Source: Rufibacter sp. DG15C
GTDB lineage: Bacteria > Bacteroidota > Bacteroidia > Cytophagales > Hymenobacteraceae
NCBI RefSeq assembly: GCF_001577755.1
Contig: NZ_CP010776.1
Coordinates: forward strand, 2,728,001 to 2,792,000
Direction of reading: 5' to 3'
Length of the DNA stretch: 64,000 nucleotides
The stretch's first letter is position 1. Each line of letters opens with the position of its first letter. A program made the translations under genes and the position numbers. Under the pieces are notes generated by a model. The model was not told where the DNA came from. It saw only the letters and a list, made by a program, of their open reading frames with translations, and did not search any database. Positions 48,531 through 56,408 of this stretch are shown here, in pieces.

Positions 48531-49976
48531 TCATATTTTTATACGGTCCAGCGGGCTTTTTATCTTCTCCATACCTTTTCTAGTAATATGCGTGTAAATT
48601 TCAGTGGTTTTACTGGAATGGTGGCCTAATAAGACTTGAATGTACCTTAGGTCGGTTCCCTGTTCTAATAGATGGGTGGCAAAGCTGTGCCGGAGAGTAT
48701 GTAAAGAAACCTCTTTCTGGATGCCAGCTTTTAGGCAGGCGTTTTTAAAGATTTTCCTTGCGCTGGTGTAGCTATAGGCCTCCCCAGCTTGTCCCTCAAA
48801 CAACCAGACCTTAGGTTTATACTGTTGGTAGTATTGCCTAAGATAAATCAGGATTTTCTCTGAGAGTAATGTGATGCGGTCCTTCTGTCCTTTTCCCGCT
48901 CGTATATTCAAGACCTTTCTTTGGGAATCAATATCAATGACCTTCAGGTTAATCAATTCGCCAGCCCGTAAACCGGCAGAGTAAATTAAAAGCAGAATGC
49001 ATTTGTGCTTGAGGTTGTCTACTGCTTGCATAATGCGTGTAACTTCCTCCTCGCTTAATACTTCTGGCAAGGTATGCGCCTTTTTAGGCCGGTCTAGGTA
49101 ATAGACAGTGCGCGGCCGCCTGAGTACTTTCTCATAATAGAATTTGATGGCGTTCACCGCTGAGTTCTGGTGCGAGGCAGAAATGTCATAGTCATCAATT
49201 AAATGCAACATGTACGCTTTAATGTCTGCCTCCTCCAAGGTGGCAGGGTCACGGTCTGCATAGTAATTGATAAAGTCAAGGAACAGGCTCTTGTATTGTT
49301 TAACCGTATTGGGACTATAGCCTTTTAAGGCCAGCGTGTCTAGATAGTCCTTGGGGCAGGGCTTAACAAGAGTAGGTTTGGGCTTGACCGGTGCCAAGGG
49401 TGTACTTTCCTCTTTTGGTTTTTTGCACACCTCCAGGGGAAGGCCGTACTGCTCAAAGTGGTCCTTCAATTCTGCCACTATGGCTTCTGAAAACGGCAGC
49501 GTCCAAACTTTTGAAGCTGTGTCCCAGAAATAATATGGAATCGACTTCATCTTCTTAAGATGCGCCGGATGGTAAGGAAACCTAACCTCCATGCGTTTAC
49601 TGGGCAGCACTGTCAAGGTAACCTGTTGGTGGTTGGTAGAAAGACATGCTGGCTCAGTTGGCCTTCCTGTGTTTAACGTGGCAGATTCTGTGCCAGCCAC
49701 CATAGGAGAGGGGAGAGAGGAGAAGACAGCAATAGAGGTCCCATTCGCAGTAAGAAGTGTCTGTAGCTCCCCAAAGCATTTGGCAAGCAGCGCAAAGGAC
49801 TCTTTGCTGTAGGGCAGATGCCAACAGGTATGCGTCTTGCTCCATCTTCTGCCAGGTATGGTTTTTATCTGAGTGGTATGCCAGGCAGTGGCTGGGAGAT
49901 CTACCCTTATTCTCTTTTCGTTGAGGTGTAAGAGTAAACTGGCTTGTACAAGGCCCGGTGAAGTTTTTGTTTCCAT
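48531..49976 (-). CDS. Tyrosine recombinase with duplicated N-terminal module
   Basis: Start taken at ATG 49976 (481 residues; ATG 50009 is possible; the frame upstream runs through PAL38 copy 22). Residues 207-295: SAM-like core-binding domain. Residues 305-470: catalytic domain with Arg337 (GLRAGEL), Lys362 (GKGQKDR), His426 and Arg429 (HTLRH), His452 (LLGHH) and Tyr461, a complete set. Residues ~22-70 and 128-177 are two copies of one module sharing R-x-x-V, K-(T/S)-IP, W and W-x-LP-(Y/F)-S, similar to HARP-type repeats. The IntI-specific insertion between the last motifs is absent. It transcribes toward the cassettes. Confidence 0.85.
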   Translation of the reverse strand: METKTSPGLVQASLLLHLNEKRIRVDLPATAWHTTQIKTIPGRRWSKTHTCWHLPYSKESFALLAKCFGELQTLLTANGTSIAVFSSLPSPMVAGTESATLNTGRPTEPACLSTNHQQVTLTVLPSKRMEVRFPYHPAHLKKMKSIPYYFWDTASKVWTLPFSEAIVAELKDHFEQYGLPLEVCKKPKEESTPLAPVKPKPTLVKPCPKDYLDTLALKGYSPNTVKQYKSLFLDFINYYADRDPATLEEADIKAYMLHLIDDYDISASHQNSAVNAIKFYYEKVLRRPRTVYYLDRPKKAHTLPEVLSEEEVTRIMQAVDNLKHKCILLLIYSAGLRAGELINLKVIDIDSQRKVLNIRAGKGQKDRITLLSEKILIYLRQYYQQYKPKVWLFEGQAGEAYSYTSARKIFKNACLKAGIQKEVSLHTLRHSFATHLLEQGTDLRYIQVLLGHHSSKTTEIYTHITRKGMEKIKSPLDRIKI

Positions 49977-50081
49977 AAGCTTTTCAAGGATTTCAGTGCC
50001 TACAACCATTGGTGGTTTTTTGTTCCTGATAATCTGTTGTTTAGCTCTTCTGGCAAAGCATTCAAGCCAAAGACGCTTTAC

Positions 50082-50119
50082 CGTTTTCAGCCTCTTTCCC
50101 CCAAAACAGCCCAAAAACG
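50082..50119. repeat. PAL38 palindrome, copy 22
   Basis: CGTTTTCAGCCTCTTTC, loop CCCC, right arm AAAACAGCCCAAAAACG. Lies upstream of both the recombinase and lpdA, so in a divergent promoter region; the first copy after a ~3.9 kb stretch with none. Confidence 0.83.
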
Positions 50120-50136
50120 TCATCTTGCTTTGAAAC

Positions 50137-50167
50137 TTGGCAAAAGCGGGTTTATGATGTAGCTTTG
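50137..50167 (+). promoter_or_regulatory. Bacteroidota-type promoter of lpdA
   Basis: TTG (50137-50139), a 20-base spacer, then TAGCTTTG (50160-50167), matching the TTG-N17-23-TANNTTTG pattern of the Bacteroidota housekeeping sigma factor. The ATG is 28 bases downstream of the second element. Confidence 0.65.
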
Positions 50168-50195
50168 TCTCAAGTAAAACCTTACATCCAGACAC

Positions 50196-51590
50196 ATGGC
50201 ATCAACATATGATTTGATAGTGGTAGGAAGCGGCCCAGGTGGGTACGTGGCTGCCATCCGCGCTTCGCAATTGGGTATGAAAGTAGGCGTGGTAGAGAAA
50301 GCCGAATTGGGCGGCATCTGCCTCAACTGGGGCTGTATCCCCACAAAAGCCTTATTGAAGAGTGCACAGGTTTTTGAATACATCAAGCATGCGGCTGACT
50401 ACGGCATCAGCGTAGATAATGCGTCGGCTGACTTTGGGGCGGTGGTAAACCGTAGCCGTGGCGTAGCCCAGGGCATGAGCAAAGGCATCCAGTTCCTGTT
50501 CAGAAAAAACAAGATTGACCACATAGCCGGTTACGGCAAACTAAAAGGCAAAGGCCAGTTAGAGGTGACCTCTGAGGACGGCCAAGCCCAAATCTACGAA
50601 GCCAAGCACATCATCCTGGCTACTGGTGCCCGCTCCCGTGAATTGCCGAACCTGCCTATTGACGGTCAGAAAATCATTGGCTACCGCCAGGCCATGGTCC
50701 TGGAGAACATGCCAAAGAAAATGGTAGTGGTAGGCTCAGGCGCCATCGGCGTGGAGTTCGCCTATTTCTACAACGCCATGGGCACCGAGGTGACCGTGGT
50801 AGAGTACCTGCCCAACATTGTGCCGGTAGAGGACGAAGAAATTTCCAAGCAACTGGAGAAGTCGTTCAAAAAGTCGGGTATCAACGTAATGACCAACTCT
50901 GAAGTATTGTCAGTAGACACGTCTGGTGCGGGTTGCGTAGTGAAAATAAAAACCGCCAAAGGCGAAGAAACAATTGAGGCGGACGTAGTACTTTCGGCTG
51001 TGGGTATCCAAACCAACCTGGAGAACCTTGGTCTGGAGGAAGTAGGCGTAGCCGTAGAGCGTGGCCGCGTCATCACAGATGATTTCTACAAGACCAACGT
51101 GGAAGGCGTGTACGCCATCGGTGACATCGTGAAAGGTCCAGCCTTGGCACACGTGGCCTCAGCAGAAGGTATTATTTGCGTGGAGGCCATTGCCGGTCAC
51201 CACCCAGAGCCTTTGGATTACAAGAACATACCGGGCTGTACGTATTGCTCGCCAGAGATTGCGTCTGTGGGCTACACAGAGAAAGAGTGCAAGGAGATGG
51301 GCCGCGAAATTAAAGTGGGCAAATTCCCGTTCTCTGCTTCTGGAAAAGCCAGCGCCGGCGGTGTGAAAGACGGATTTGTGAAGGTGATTTTTGACGCCAA
51401 ATACGGTGAGTTCCTGGGAGCGCACATGATTGGCGCCAACGTAACCGAGATGATTGCCGAGATTGTAGTGGCCCGTAAATTGGAGACGACCGGTCATGAA
51501 ATCATCAAAGCCGTTCACCCACACCCAACCATGTCTGAGGCCGTGATGGAAGCCGCTGCGGCTGCCTACGGTGAGGTGATTCACTTATAG
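50196..51590 (+). CDS. lpdA: Dihydrolipoyl dehydrogenase
   Basis: A 464-residue FAD enzyme (E3) that reoxidises lipoamide in 2-oxoacid dehydrogenase complexes and glycine cleavage. GSGPGGYVAAIRASQLG binds FAD, CLNWGCIP contains the redox disulfide, VVGSGAIGVEFA binds NAD, AIGDIV is the second FAD motif and the C-terminal HPHPTMSE holds the catalytic His-Glu dyad. Length is usual. The E1/E2 partner genes are not in the window. It has its own promoter and terminator. Confidence 0.96.
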   Translation: MASTYDLIVVGSGPGGYVAAIRASQLGMKVGVVEKAELGGICLNWGCIPTKALLKSAQVFEYIKHAADYGISVDNASADFGAVVNRSRGVAQGMSKGIQFLFRKNKIDHIAGYGKLKGKGQLEVTSEDGQAQIYEAKHIILATGARSRELPNLPIDGQKIIGYRQAMVLENMPKKMVVVGSGAIGVEFAYFYNAMGTEVTVVEYLPNIVPVEDEEISKQLEKSFKKSGINVMTNSEVLSVDTSGAGCVVKIKTAKGEETIEADVVLSAVGIQTNLENLGLEEVGVAVERGRVITDDFYKTNVEGVYAIGDIVKGPALAHVASAEGIICVEAIAGHHPEPLDYKNIPGCTYCSPEIASVGYTEKECKEMGREIKVGKFPFSASGKASAGGVKDGFVKVIFDAKYGEFLGAHMIGANVTEMIAEIVVARKLETTGHEIIKAVHPHPTMSEAVMEAAAAAYGEVIHL

Positions 51591-51610
51591 AACATTCTAC
51601 TTTTAGATAA

Positions 51611-51645
51611 GAAAGGCCCGAGGGAAACTTCGGGCCTTTCTGTTT
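51611..51645 (+). terminator. Terminator after lpdA
   Basis: A perfect 11-base stem, GAAAGGCCCGA and complement with an 8-base loop, running into the T tract of PAL38 copy 23. Confidence 0.9.
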
Positions 51646-51678
51646 TTGGCCTCATTCCCAGAAAACAGGCCAAAAACA
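51641..51678. repeat. PAL38 palindrome, copy 23
   Basis: TGTTTTTGGCCTCATTC, loop CCAG, ideal right arm except final CA. TTTC / GAAA flanks extend the stem. It is in the 370-base gap 51591-51960, which otherwise contains AT-rich sequence with no element that I recognise before the TonB-dependent receptor. Confidence 0.88.
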
Positions 51679-51960
51679 GAAAGGTGCGCTGGATGTTAAA
51701 CTATTAGAGCAATGACTTGTCTAAGTAATGCTTGCTGTTCGTTTTAAATCTTTCAGGCCACTTCTATCCATGCCCGCAAGAAGATGCTTTCGGCAGAGAA
51801 GACTAGAAAGTGATACGGTTTGTATCTTGATAAATATGTTAAGTAATATTGTTTTGCTGAACTTTTAGAGAATGGTAGACTAGAAGTTGGCTGTCCGCCT
51901 TTTCAGTTCCTCGTGATTGATAGATTGAGTACAAGAGTTGCGTATCCTTATTTCCCCTGC

Positions 51961-54390
51961 ATGAAACACCTATTTCTGTTATTCTTTTTCATTTCTGTTC
52001 TAACCACTTCCGGCCAGGCCCAAGGCAAGATTTCGGGGACCTTGCAAGAGGCGGGCACCAACCAACCGGTGGGCTTCGCGACGGCCGTGTTGCTGTCGGT
52101 GCAAGATTCGGCCATTGTCACCAGCGCCTTGGTAGGGGCCGAGGGAACGTTTGTCCTGGCACCCGCGCCCGTGGGCCGCTACCATGTCAAGTTCTCTTAC
52201 ATAGGCTACCAGACGCGCGTCCTGGCCAACGTGGTGGTGACCGCCGCCAAGCCGCAGGTGAACCTGGGCATCATCCAGTTAAAGACGGCCAGCACCACCT
52301 TGAAAGCCGTGGAGGTGATGGGCCAGCGCGAAGCCGTGGAGTACGGCTTGGACCGGCGCGTCTACAACGTGGGGCAGGACTTGTCAACGGTAGGTGGCAC
52401 GGCGGTGGACGTGATGCAGAATGTGCCTTCGGTGACGGTAGACCAGGAAGGGACGGTGAGCATGCGCGGCACCTCCAACATCACCATTCTCATTGACGGC
52501 AAGCCCTCGGCGCTGAGCGGCTTGGGGCTGGACCAGATTCCGGCCAGCGCCATTGAGCGGGTAGAGGTCATCACCAATCCCTCCAGCAAGTATGACCCCA
52601 GCGGCACGGGCGGCGTGCTTAACATCATCCTCAAGAAAGAGCAGCAGCAAGGCCTGAACGGCATCGCCTCGGTGACCGCGGGCCTGAACAACCGCTACAA
52701 CACCTCCCTGAACCTCAACTATAGAATAGGCAAGTTCAACCTGTTTGCCAACCATGACTTTAGAAGGGACTTGCGCCAAGGCGAAGGCACCGTGACCAGA
52801 AGGTACACGCCGGCCGGCGAAAGCGTGCGCCTGGAAGAGCTGGAGTCCAGCAACGAAAACATCAACAGCAACCACAACTTCAGGTTCGGCGCCGATTACC
52901 AGCTCACCGACAACCAAAGCTTGACCGGCTCCATTCTGTACCGCATGGGCACCCGGGAAAGTGAAGGCAACAGCTTCAGCCGGTTTCTGCGGGAGAGCAG
53001 CGCCCTGGACAGCACGTCTACCCGCCAAAACACGGGCAATGAGGATAGAAGCCTTTGGGAATACGCCCTGAGCTACCGCAAGACGTTTACCAAGCCCGGC
53101 CATGAACTGACCGCCGATGCTGTCTTCAATATGGAGCGCGAACCGGGCCAGGACGAGGTGCAGGAGCAGTTCAGGAATGCAGACGGCTCGCCTAGCCTGT
53201 ACCAGCCTTTTACCTGGCAGCGGAACCTCAATCTGGAGCGGGAGCGCGAGTTTTCCTTGCAGGCAGATTACGTGCACCCGTTCCATGAGAAAGGAAAATG
53301 GGAGGCCGGTTACCGCAGCACGTTTGAGCGCAGCGACGAAGACACCAAGGCCAGTGACTTCAACTTCACCACCAGCCAGTTTGAGAACAATAGTGGCCGC
53401 ACCAACCGCTTTGTCTATGAGGAATGGGTGCACGCCGTCTACGGGAACTATGGCGATGCCCTCAAGAAATTCAGCTATCAGGTAGGCGCCCGGGTAGAGC
53501 AGACTAACATTGTCACTGACCAAATCACGCAGGCCCAGCGCAACAAGCAGGACTACCTCAACCTGTTTCCAAGCCTGTTCCTGACTTATGATTTCTCTGA
53601 GGAGCAGAAGGTGCAGACCTCCTATAGTCGTCGCATTGACCGTCCCGGTACCTGGTCCTTGAATCCGTTTAGAGACGTTTCTGATCCGCGTAACATCCGG
53701 CAGGGCAACCCCAATCTGACACCCGAGTTCATTGATTCGTATGAGATCAACTACCTGCGTTTCTGGAAACAGACTACCCTCACGGTTGGCGTCTTCTACC
53801 GCAGGATGACGGACATTGTGCAGAGTTTCAGGACGCCTCTGGATGAGAATTCTACCATCTCTACGTTTGCCAACGTGGGCAAGGGAGAGTCTTATGGTCT
53901 GGAGCTGACCGGCACCGCCAACCTGGCCAACTGGTGGAAAATCAATGCCAACGCCTCTGGCTTCAATTACCGCATAGACGCCTCTGAAGAAGGGGGGCAG
54001 GCCAACAGCCGGTTAAGCTGGACCAGCCGTCTTAACTCCAACTTCACCCTGCCCTTCAAAACCGAAGTGCAATTGTCTGCCAACTACCGGTCTCCCACAG
54101 TGACCATCCAGGGAGAGCGGTCGGCGTTTTTTAGTACCAGTTTGAGCGCGCGCAAAGAGGTATTAAACGGAAAAGGGAACATCATTCTGCGGGTACAGGA
54201 CATCTTCAACACCATGCGGTTCAACTCCAATACCTTCGTGGAGAATGAGTTTGAGGAAAGGAGCCGGTTTAAGCCGCAGAGCCAGTTGGTGTATGTGGGC
54301 TTCAGCTATAGGTTCGGGAACAACGGCCTGCAGAAAAAAGAAAGAGAAGAGCGCGGCGACGAGCCCCAGGAAATTCAGGAGGGCAATTAA
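51961..54390 (+). CDS. TonB-dependent outer-membrane receptor
   Basis: ATG 51961 gives 809 residues and a clean signal peptide (ends SGQAQ); an upstream GTG adds 16 implausible residues. Residues 20-105: carboxypeptidase-regulatory-like beta-sandwich (GKISGTLQEAGTNQPVGFATAVL). Then a plug domain (VEVMGQREAVEYGLDRRVYNVGQDL, VMQNVPSVTVDQEGTVSMRG) and a 22-strand-type barrel ending VYVGFSYRFG and a charged tail. It resembles the OMP_b-brl_3 group rather than SusC, and no SusD follows. Ligand unknown. The gene is rich in Arg and Asn turns as usual. Confidence 0.9.
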   Translation: MKHLFLLFFFISVLTTSGQAQGKISGTLQEAGTNQPVGFATAVLLSVQDSAIVTSALVGAEGTFVLAPAPVGRYHVKFSYIGYQTRVLANVVVTAAKPQVNLGIIQLKTASTTLKAVEVMGQREAVEYGLDRRVYNVGQDLSTVGGTAVDVMQNVPSVTVDQEGTVSMRGTSNITILIDGKPSALSGLGLDQIPASAIERVEVITNPSSKYDPSGTGGVLNIILKKEQQQGLNGIASVTAGLNNRYNTSLNLNYRIGKFNLFANHDFRRDLRQGEGTVTRRYTPAGESVRLEELESSNENINSNHNFRFGADYQLTDNQSLTGSILYRMGTRESEGNSFSRFLRESSALDSTSTRQNTGNEDRSLWEYALSYRKTFTKPGHELTADAVFNMEREPGQDEVQEQFRNADGSPSLYQPFTWQRNLNLEREREFSLQADYVHPFHEKGKWEAGYRSTFERSDEDTKASDFNFTTSQFENNSGRTNRFVYEEWVHAVYGNYGDALKKFSYQVGARVEQTNIVTDQITQAQRNKQDYLNLFPSLFLTYDFSEEQKVQTSYSRRIDRPGTWSLNPFRDVSDPRNIRQGNPNLTPEFIDSYEINYLRFWKQTTLTVGVFYRRMTDIVQSFRTPLDENSTISTFANVGKGESYGLELTGTANLANWWKINANASGFNYRIDASEEGGQANSRLSWTSRLNSNFTLPFKTEVQLSANYRSPTVTIQGERSAFFSTSLSARKEVLNGKGNIILRVQDIFNTMRFNSNTFVENEFEERSRFKPQSQLVYVGFSYRFGNNGLQKKEREERGDEPQEIQEGN

Positions 54391-54398
54391 GGCCCAGC

Positions 54399-54436
54399 CG
54401 TTTTTAGCTTATTTCCCTGAAAACAGGCCAAAAACG
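54399..54436. repeat. PAL38 palindrome, copy 24
   Basis: CGTTTTTAGCTTATTTC, loop CCTG, right arm AAAACAGGCCAAAAACG; AGC / GCT flanks extend the stem. It is 9 bases after the receptor stop and 12 bases before a conventional terminator. Confidence 0.88.
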
Positions 54437-54447
54437 GCTAGGCGTTC

Positions 54448-54485
54448 AACAGAAGAGCCCGGCACATGTGCCGGGCTCTTCTGTT
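54448..54485. terminator. Bidirectional terminator
   Basis: A perfect 18-base inverted repeat, AACAGAAGAGCCCGGCAC and complement, around AT. It separates the receptor from the convergent Gly-zipper gene. Confidence 0.9.
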
Positions 54486-54511
54486 GTTGTAGGATGTATA
54501 AGGGAAAGGCC

Positions 54512-54814
54512 TTAGTCGTTGTTTTTCTTAGCGTACTGCTGATGGCGCTTAGGGTCTTTCTTCTTGTCTTTTTTCTTGCCTATGGCTCCCCCGGCCACCG
54601 TTCCGGCAACTCCGCCAATGACTGCGCCCTTGGTACCGCCCACCACGGCTCCAGCGGCCGCGCCACCGGCGCCACCAATCACAGCCCCTTTGGCTTTCTT
54701 ACTCCAGCCTTTCTTTTCTTTCTTCTGGGTGTCCTGTGCCTGCGTCTCTGTGATGCTACCGCCCAAAAAGAAAACGGAGCAAAGCATGATAGTGACTATT
54801 TTTAACTTTTTCAT
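54512..54814 (-). CDS. Exported glycine-zipper protein
   Basis: A 100-residue protein: signal peptide ending near TQAQ, a Lys-rich stretch, then GAVIGGAGGAAAGAVVGGTKGAVIGGVAGTV with Gly every three to four residues, a glycine zipper that could insert in a membrane as a helical hairpin. A Lys/Asp-rich tail ends the protein. Similar short envelope proteins are often involved in outer-membrane stress, but no specific role can be read here. Convergent with the TonB receptor. Confidence 0.72.
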   Translation of the reverse strand: MKKLKIVTIMLCSVFFLGGSITETQAQDTQKKEKKGWSKKAKGAVIGGAGGAAAGAVVGGTKGAVIGGVAGTVAGGAIGKKKDKKKDPKRHQQYAKKNND

Positions 54815-54933
54815 AGTTTTAGGTAGTATGGCTTATATTGTATTAAACGAAGTATGTTAAAATTGGGTTGTACTGAGTCTTTAATGATTGTGTTAGCTAT
54901 TGTCTTATTGCATGGAGTGTTTTAAAAACAAAG

Positions 54934-54962
54934 GCGCCTGCTTTCTTTACGAAAGCAGGCGC
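54934..54962 (-). terminator. Terminator of the 86-residue gene
   Basis: A perfect 12-base stem, GCGCCTGCTTTC / GAAAGCAGGCGC; on the minus strand it continues CTTTGTTTTT. Confidence 0.85.
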
Positions 54963-55014
54963 TACTATTAATTTAATAATTGAATTTAATCTATAATACG
55001 ATAGTGTTTTCATT

Positions 55015-55275
55015 TTATTTAAATTTCACTTTAATAATGGTGGTGAGGTAGTCGTAAATTTCCGTGACTTCTTTGTCATACAGAAAGGTATTGTACTGGT
55101 CAGCTTCTACTTTGCAAACGCGGCACCCATTCTCCACCATCTGAAACACCACCTCCCGTATGCGCAGGGGATGACCAGCCAGGTTGAGCAGGCAAGTTGA
55201 ATCTGCCGCTTCTACTTGCAGAAACAGATGATGCAAGGCATGTTCGTCAAATGGCTGTTGGTCTTGCGGGTTCAT
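55015..55275 (-). CDS. Small hypothetical protein
   Basis: An 86-residue soluble protein with no signal peptide. It is His-rich at the start (DEHALHHLFLQVEA) and contains three Cys (two as CRVC near residue 52), then an acidic Tyr-rich end (DYLTTIIKVKFK). The size and Cys pair might suit a small metal-binding or redox protein, but I recognise no family. Monocistronic with its own terminator. Confidence 0.5.
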   Translation of the reverse strand: MNPQDQQPFDEHALHHLFLQVEAADSTCLLNLAGHPLRIREVVFQMVENGCRVCKVEADQYNTFLYDKEVTEIYDYLTTIIKVKFK

Positions 55276-55340
55276 GGCAATCGCTTTAATCCCCGGCTAA
55301 CAAAGACAACTGCCGCTTAGTGCGAAATGTGGGAAAAAAA

Positions 55341-56240
55341 TTAAACGGGAAGGGCAGCCGGCTTCCTAGGTCGGCTTACCAAGTATACGCCCCCGAAGAT
55401 CATGAGCGCGAAGACCGCTTTCTGCCAGGTGAACACATCTTTGCCCAATACTACCGCAATTAAAATGGCCAGCACCGGCTGTAAATAAATATACACGCCC
55501 AGTAATGAAGGACTGGCATAGGTCAAGGCCCAAGCGTTAAGCAGGTAGGCCATGATGGTCACGCCAATGATCATAAACGCGATGGCCGCCCATACATACA
55601 TGGGAAAGGATGCATAGTCAGGCTCCATGATCTGCGGCAACCCGAAGGGCAGCACCCCTATAAAACCAATCAAAAACACGCGGCTCACCACGGTGATGGC
55701 CTTGTAGCGTTGCATGAGGGGCTTTACCAGCACCAGGTAGATGCCGTACGACGTGGCGTTCACCAGAATCAGAATATCCCCTAATGTATTGCCCTGCGAT
55801 TTGGCGTCTGTCTTGCCGTAGATGAGCAAAAAGGCCCCCGCGCAGGCCAGCAGGATACCTCCAATGCGTTGCGCCTCTACTTTCTCGCGCAACAATACCG
55901 CACTCATGACCAACACTACAATGGGCGTGATGGTCATAATCAAAGAGGCATTGATAGGAGAGGTGAGGTTGAGTCCGCCAAAGAAGGTAAGCTGGTTCAG
56001 GGCAATCCCGAAGAACCCGCACAGAATAATCCGTCGCCAGTCAGCCCAGCCTTGAATCTTCTCTTTGGTTCTAACCAGCGACACCGCCCAAAAGAAAAGT
56101 ACCGCGCCGCTCACCCGCCATAAAATCAAAGCATACGGCTGCACGTATTCCGGCATCACCTCTTTGGCAATGCTGTAGTTGGCCCCGTAAATAAGTGCCA
56201 CTAAAAACAAAGAGCCGTGTACTTTCACCTGCTGGTTCAT
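55341..56240 (-). CDS. EamA-family (DMT superfamily) transporter
   Basis: A 299-residue inner-membrane protein with about ten hydrophobic segments in two EamA repeats of five. The first repeat ends AQRIGGILLACAGAFLLIYG, the second WQKAVFALMIFGGVYLVSR; this is the usual internal duplication. Members export amino acids or metabolites. It is transcribed divergently from nuoJ, with PAL38 copy 25 between them. Substrate unknown. Confidence 0.85.
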   Translation of the reverse strand: MNQQVKVHGSLFLVALIYGANYSIAKEVMPEYVQPYALILWRVSGAVLFFWAVSLVRTKEKIQGWADWRRIILCGFFGIALNQLTFFGGLNLTSPINASLIMTITPIVVLVMSAVLLREKVEAQRIGGILLACAGAFLLIYGKTDAKSQGNTLGDILILVNATSYGIYLVLVKPLMQRYKAITVVSRVFLIGFIGVLPFGLPQIMEPDYASFPMYVWAAIAFMIIGVTIMAYLLNAWALTYASPSLLGVYIYLQPVLAILIAVVLGKDVFTWQKAVFALMIFGGVYLVSRPRKPAALPV

Positions 56241-56285
56241 GTCGCAAAGGTAGGGGAGGGTGAGGCGTGGTTCCTAAGGGTTTTT

Positions 56286-56322
56286 TGTTTTTGGCTTGTT
56301 TTGCGGGAAATAGGTGAAAATG
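56286..56322. repeat. PAL38 palindrome, copy 25
   Basis: TGTTTTTGGCTTGTTTT, loop GCGG, right arm GAAATAGGTGAAAATG. It is in the divergent promoter region of the EamA gene and nuoJ; none follows to the end of the window. Confidence 0.78.
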
Positions 56323-56408
56323 AAAACATGACCTTCCCCTTAAAAATCAGGCTTGGCCGTTAGAGCGTCTTTTCCGAACTTGGCCTGCATTGATCCTGCT
56401 TCTAACCT

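Noticed and set aside
48531-49976. Calling the recombinase a classical integron integrase (IntI)
   Set aside because: All catalytic residues are present, but the IntI-specific insertion before the HxxR motif is missing and the N-terminus differs, so only an integron-like role is proposed.
52384-53523. Long minus-strand open frame (379 codons) opposite the TonB-dependent receptor
   Set aside because: It is antisense to a well-supported gene, has no recognisable domain, and its length follows from the GC-rich codon use of the receptor.
2825-56322. PAL38 as a simple Rho-independent terminator family
   Set aside because: Most copies lack a T run after the stem on either strand, and several lie upstream of genes; only copy 21 has the full terminator form.
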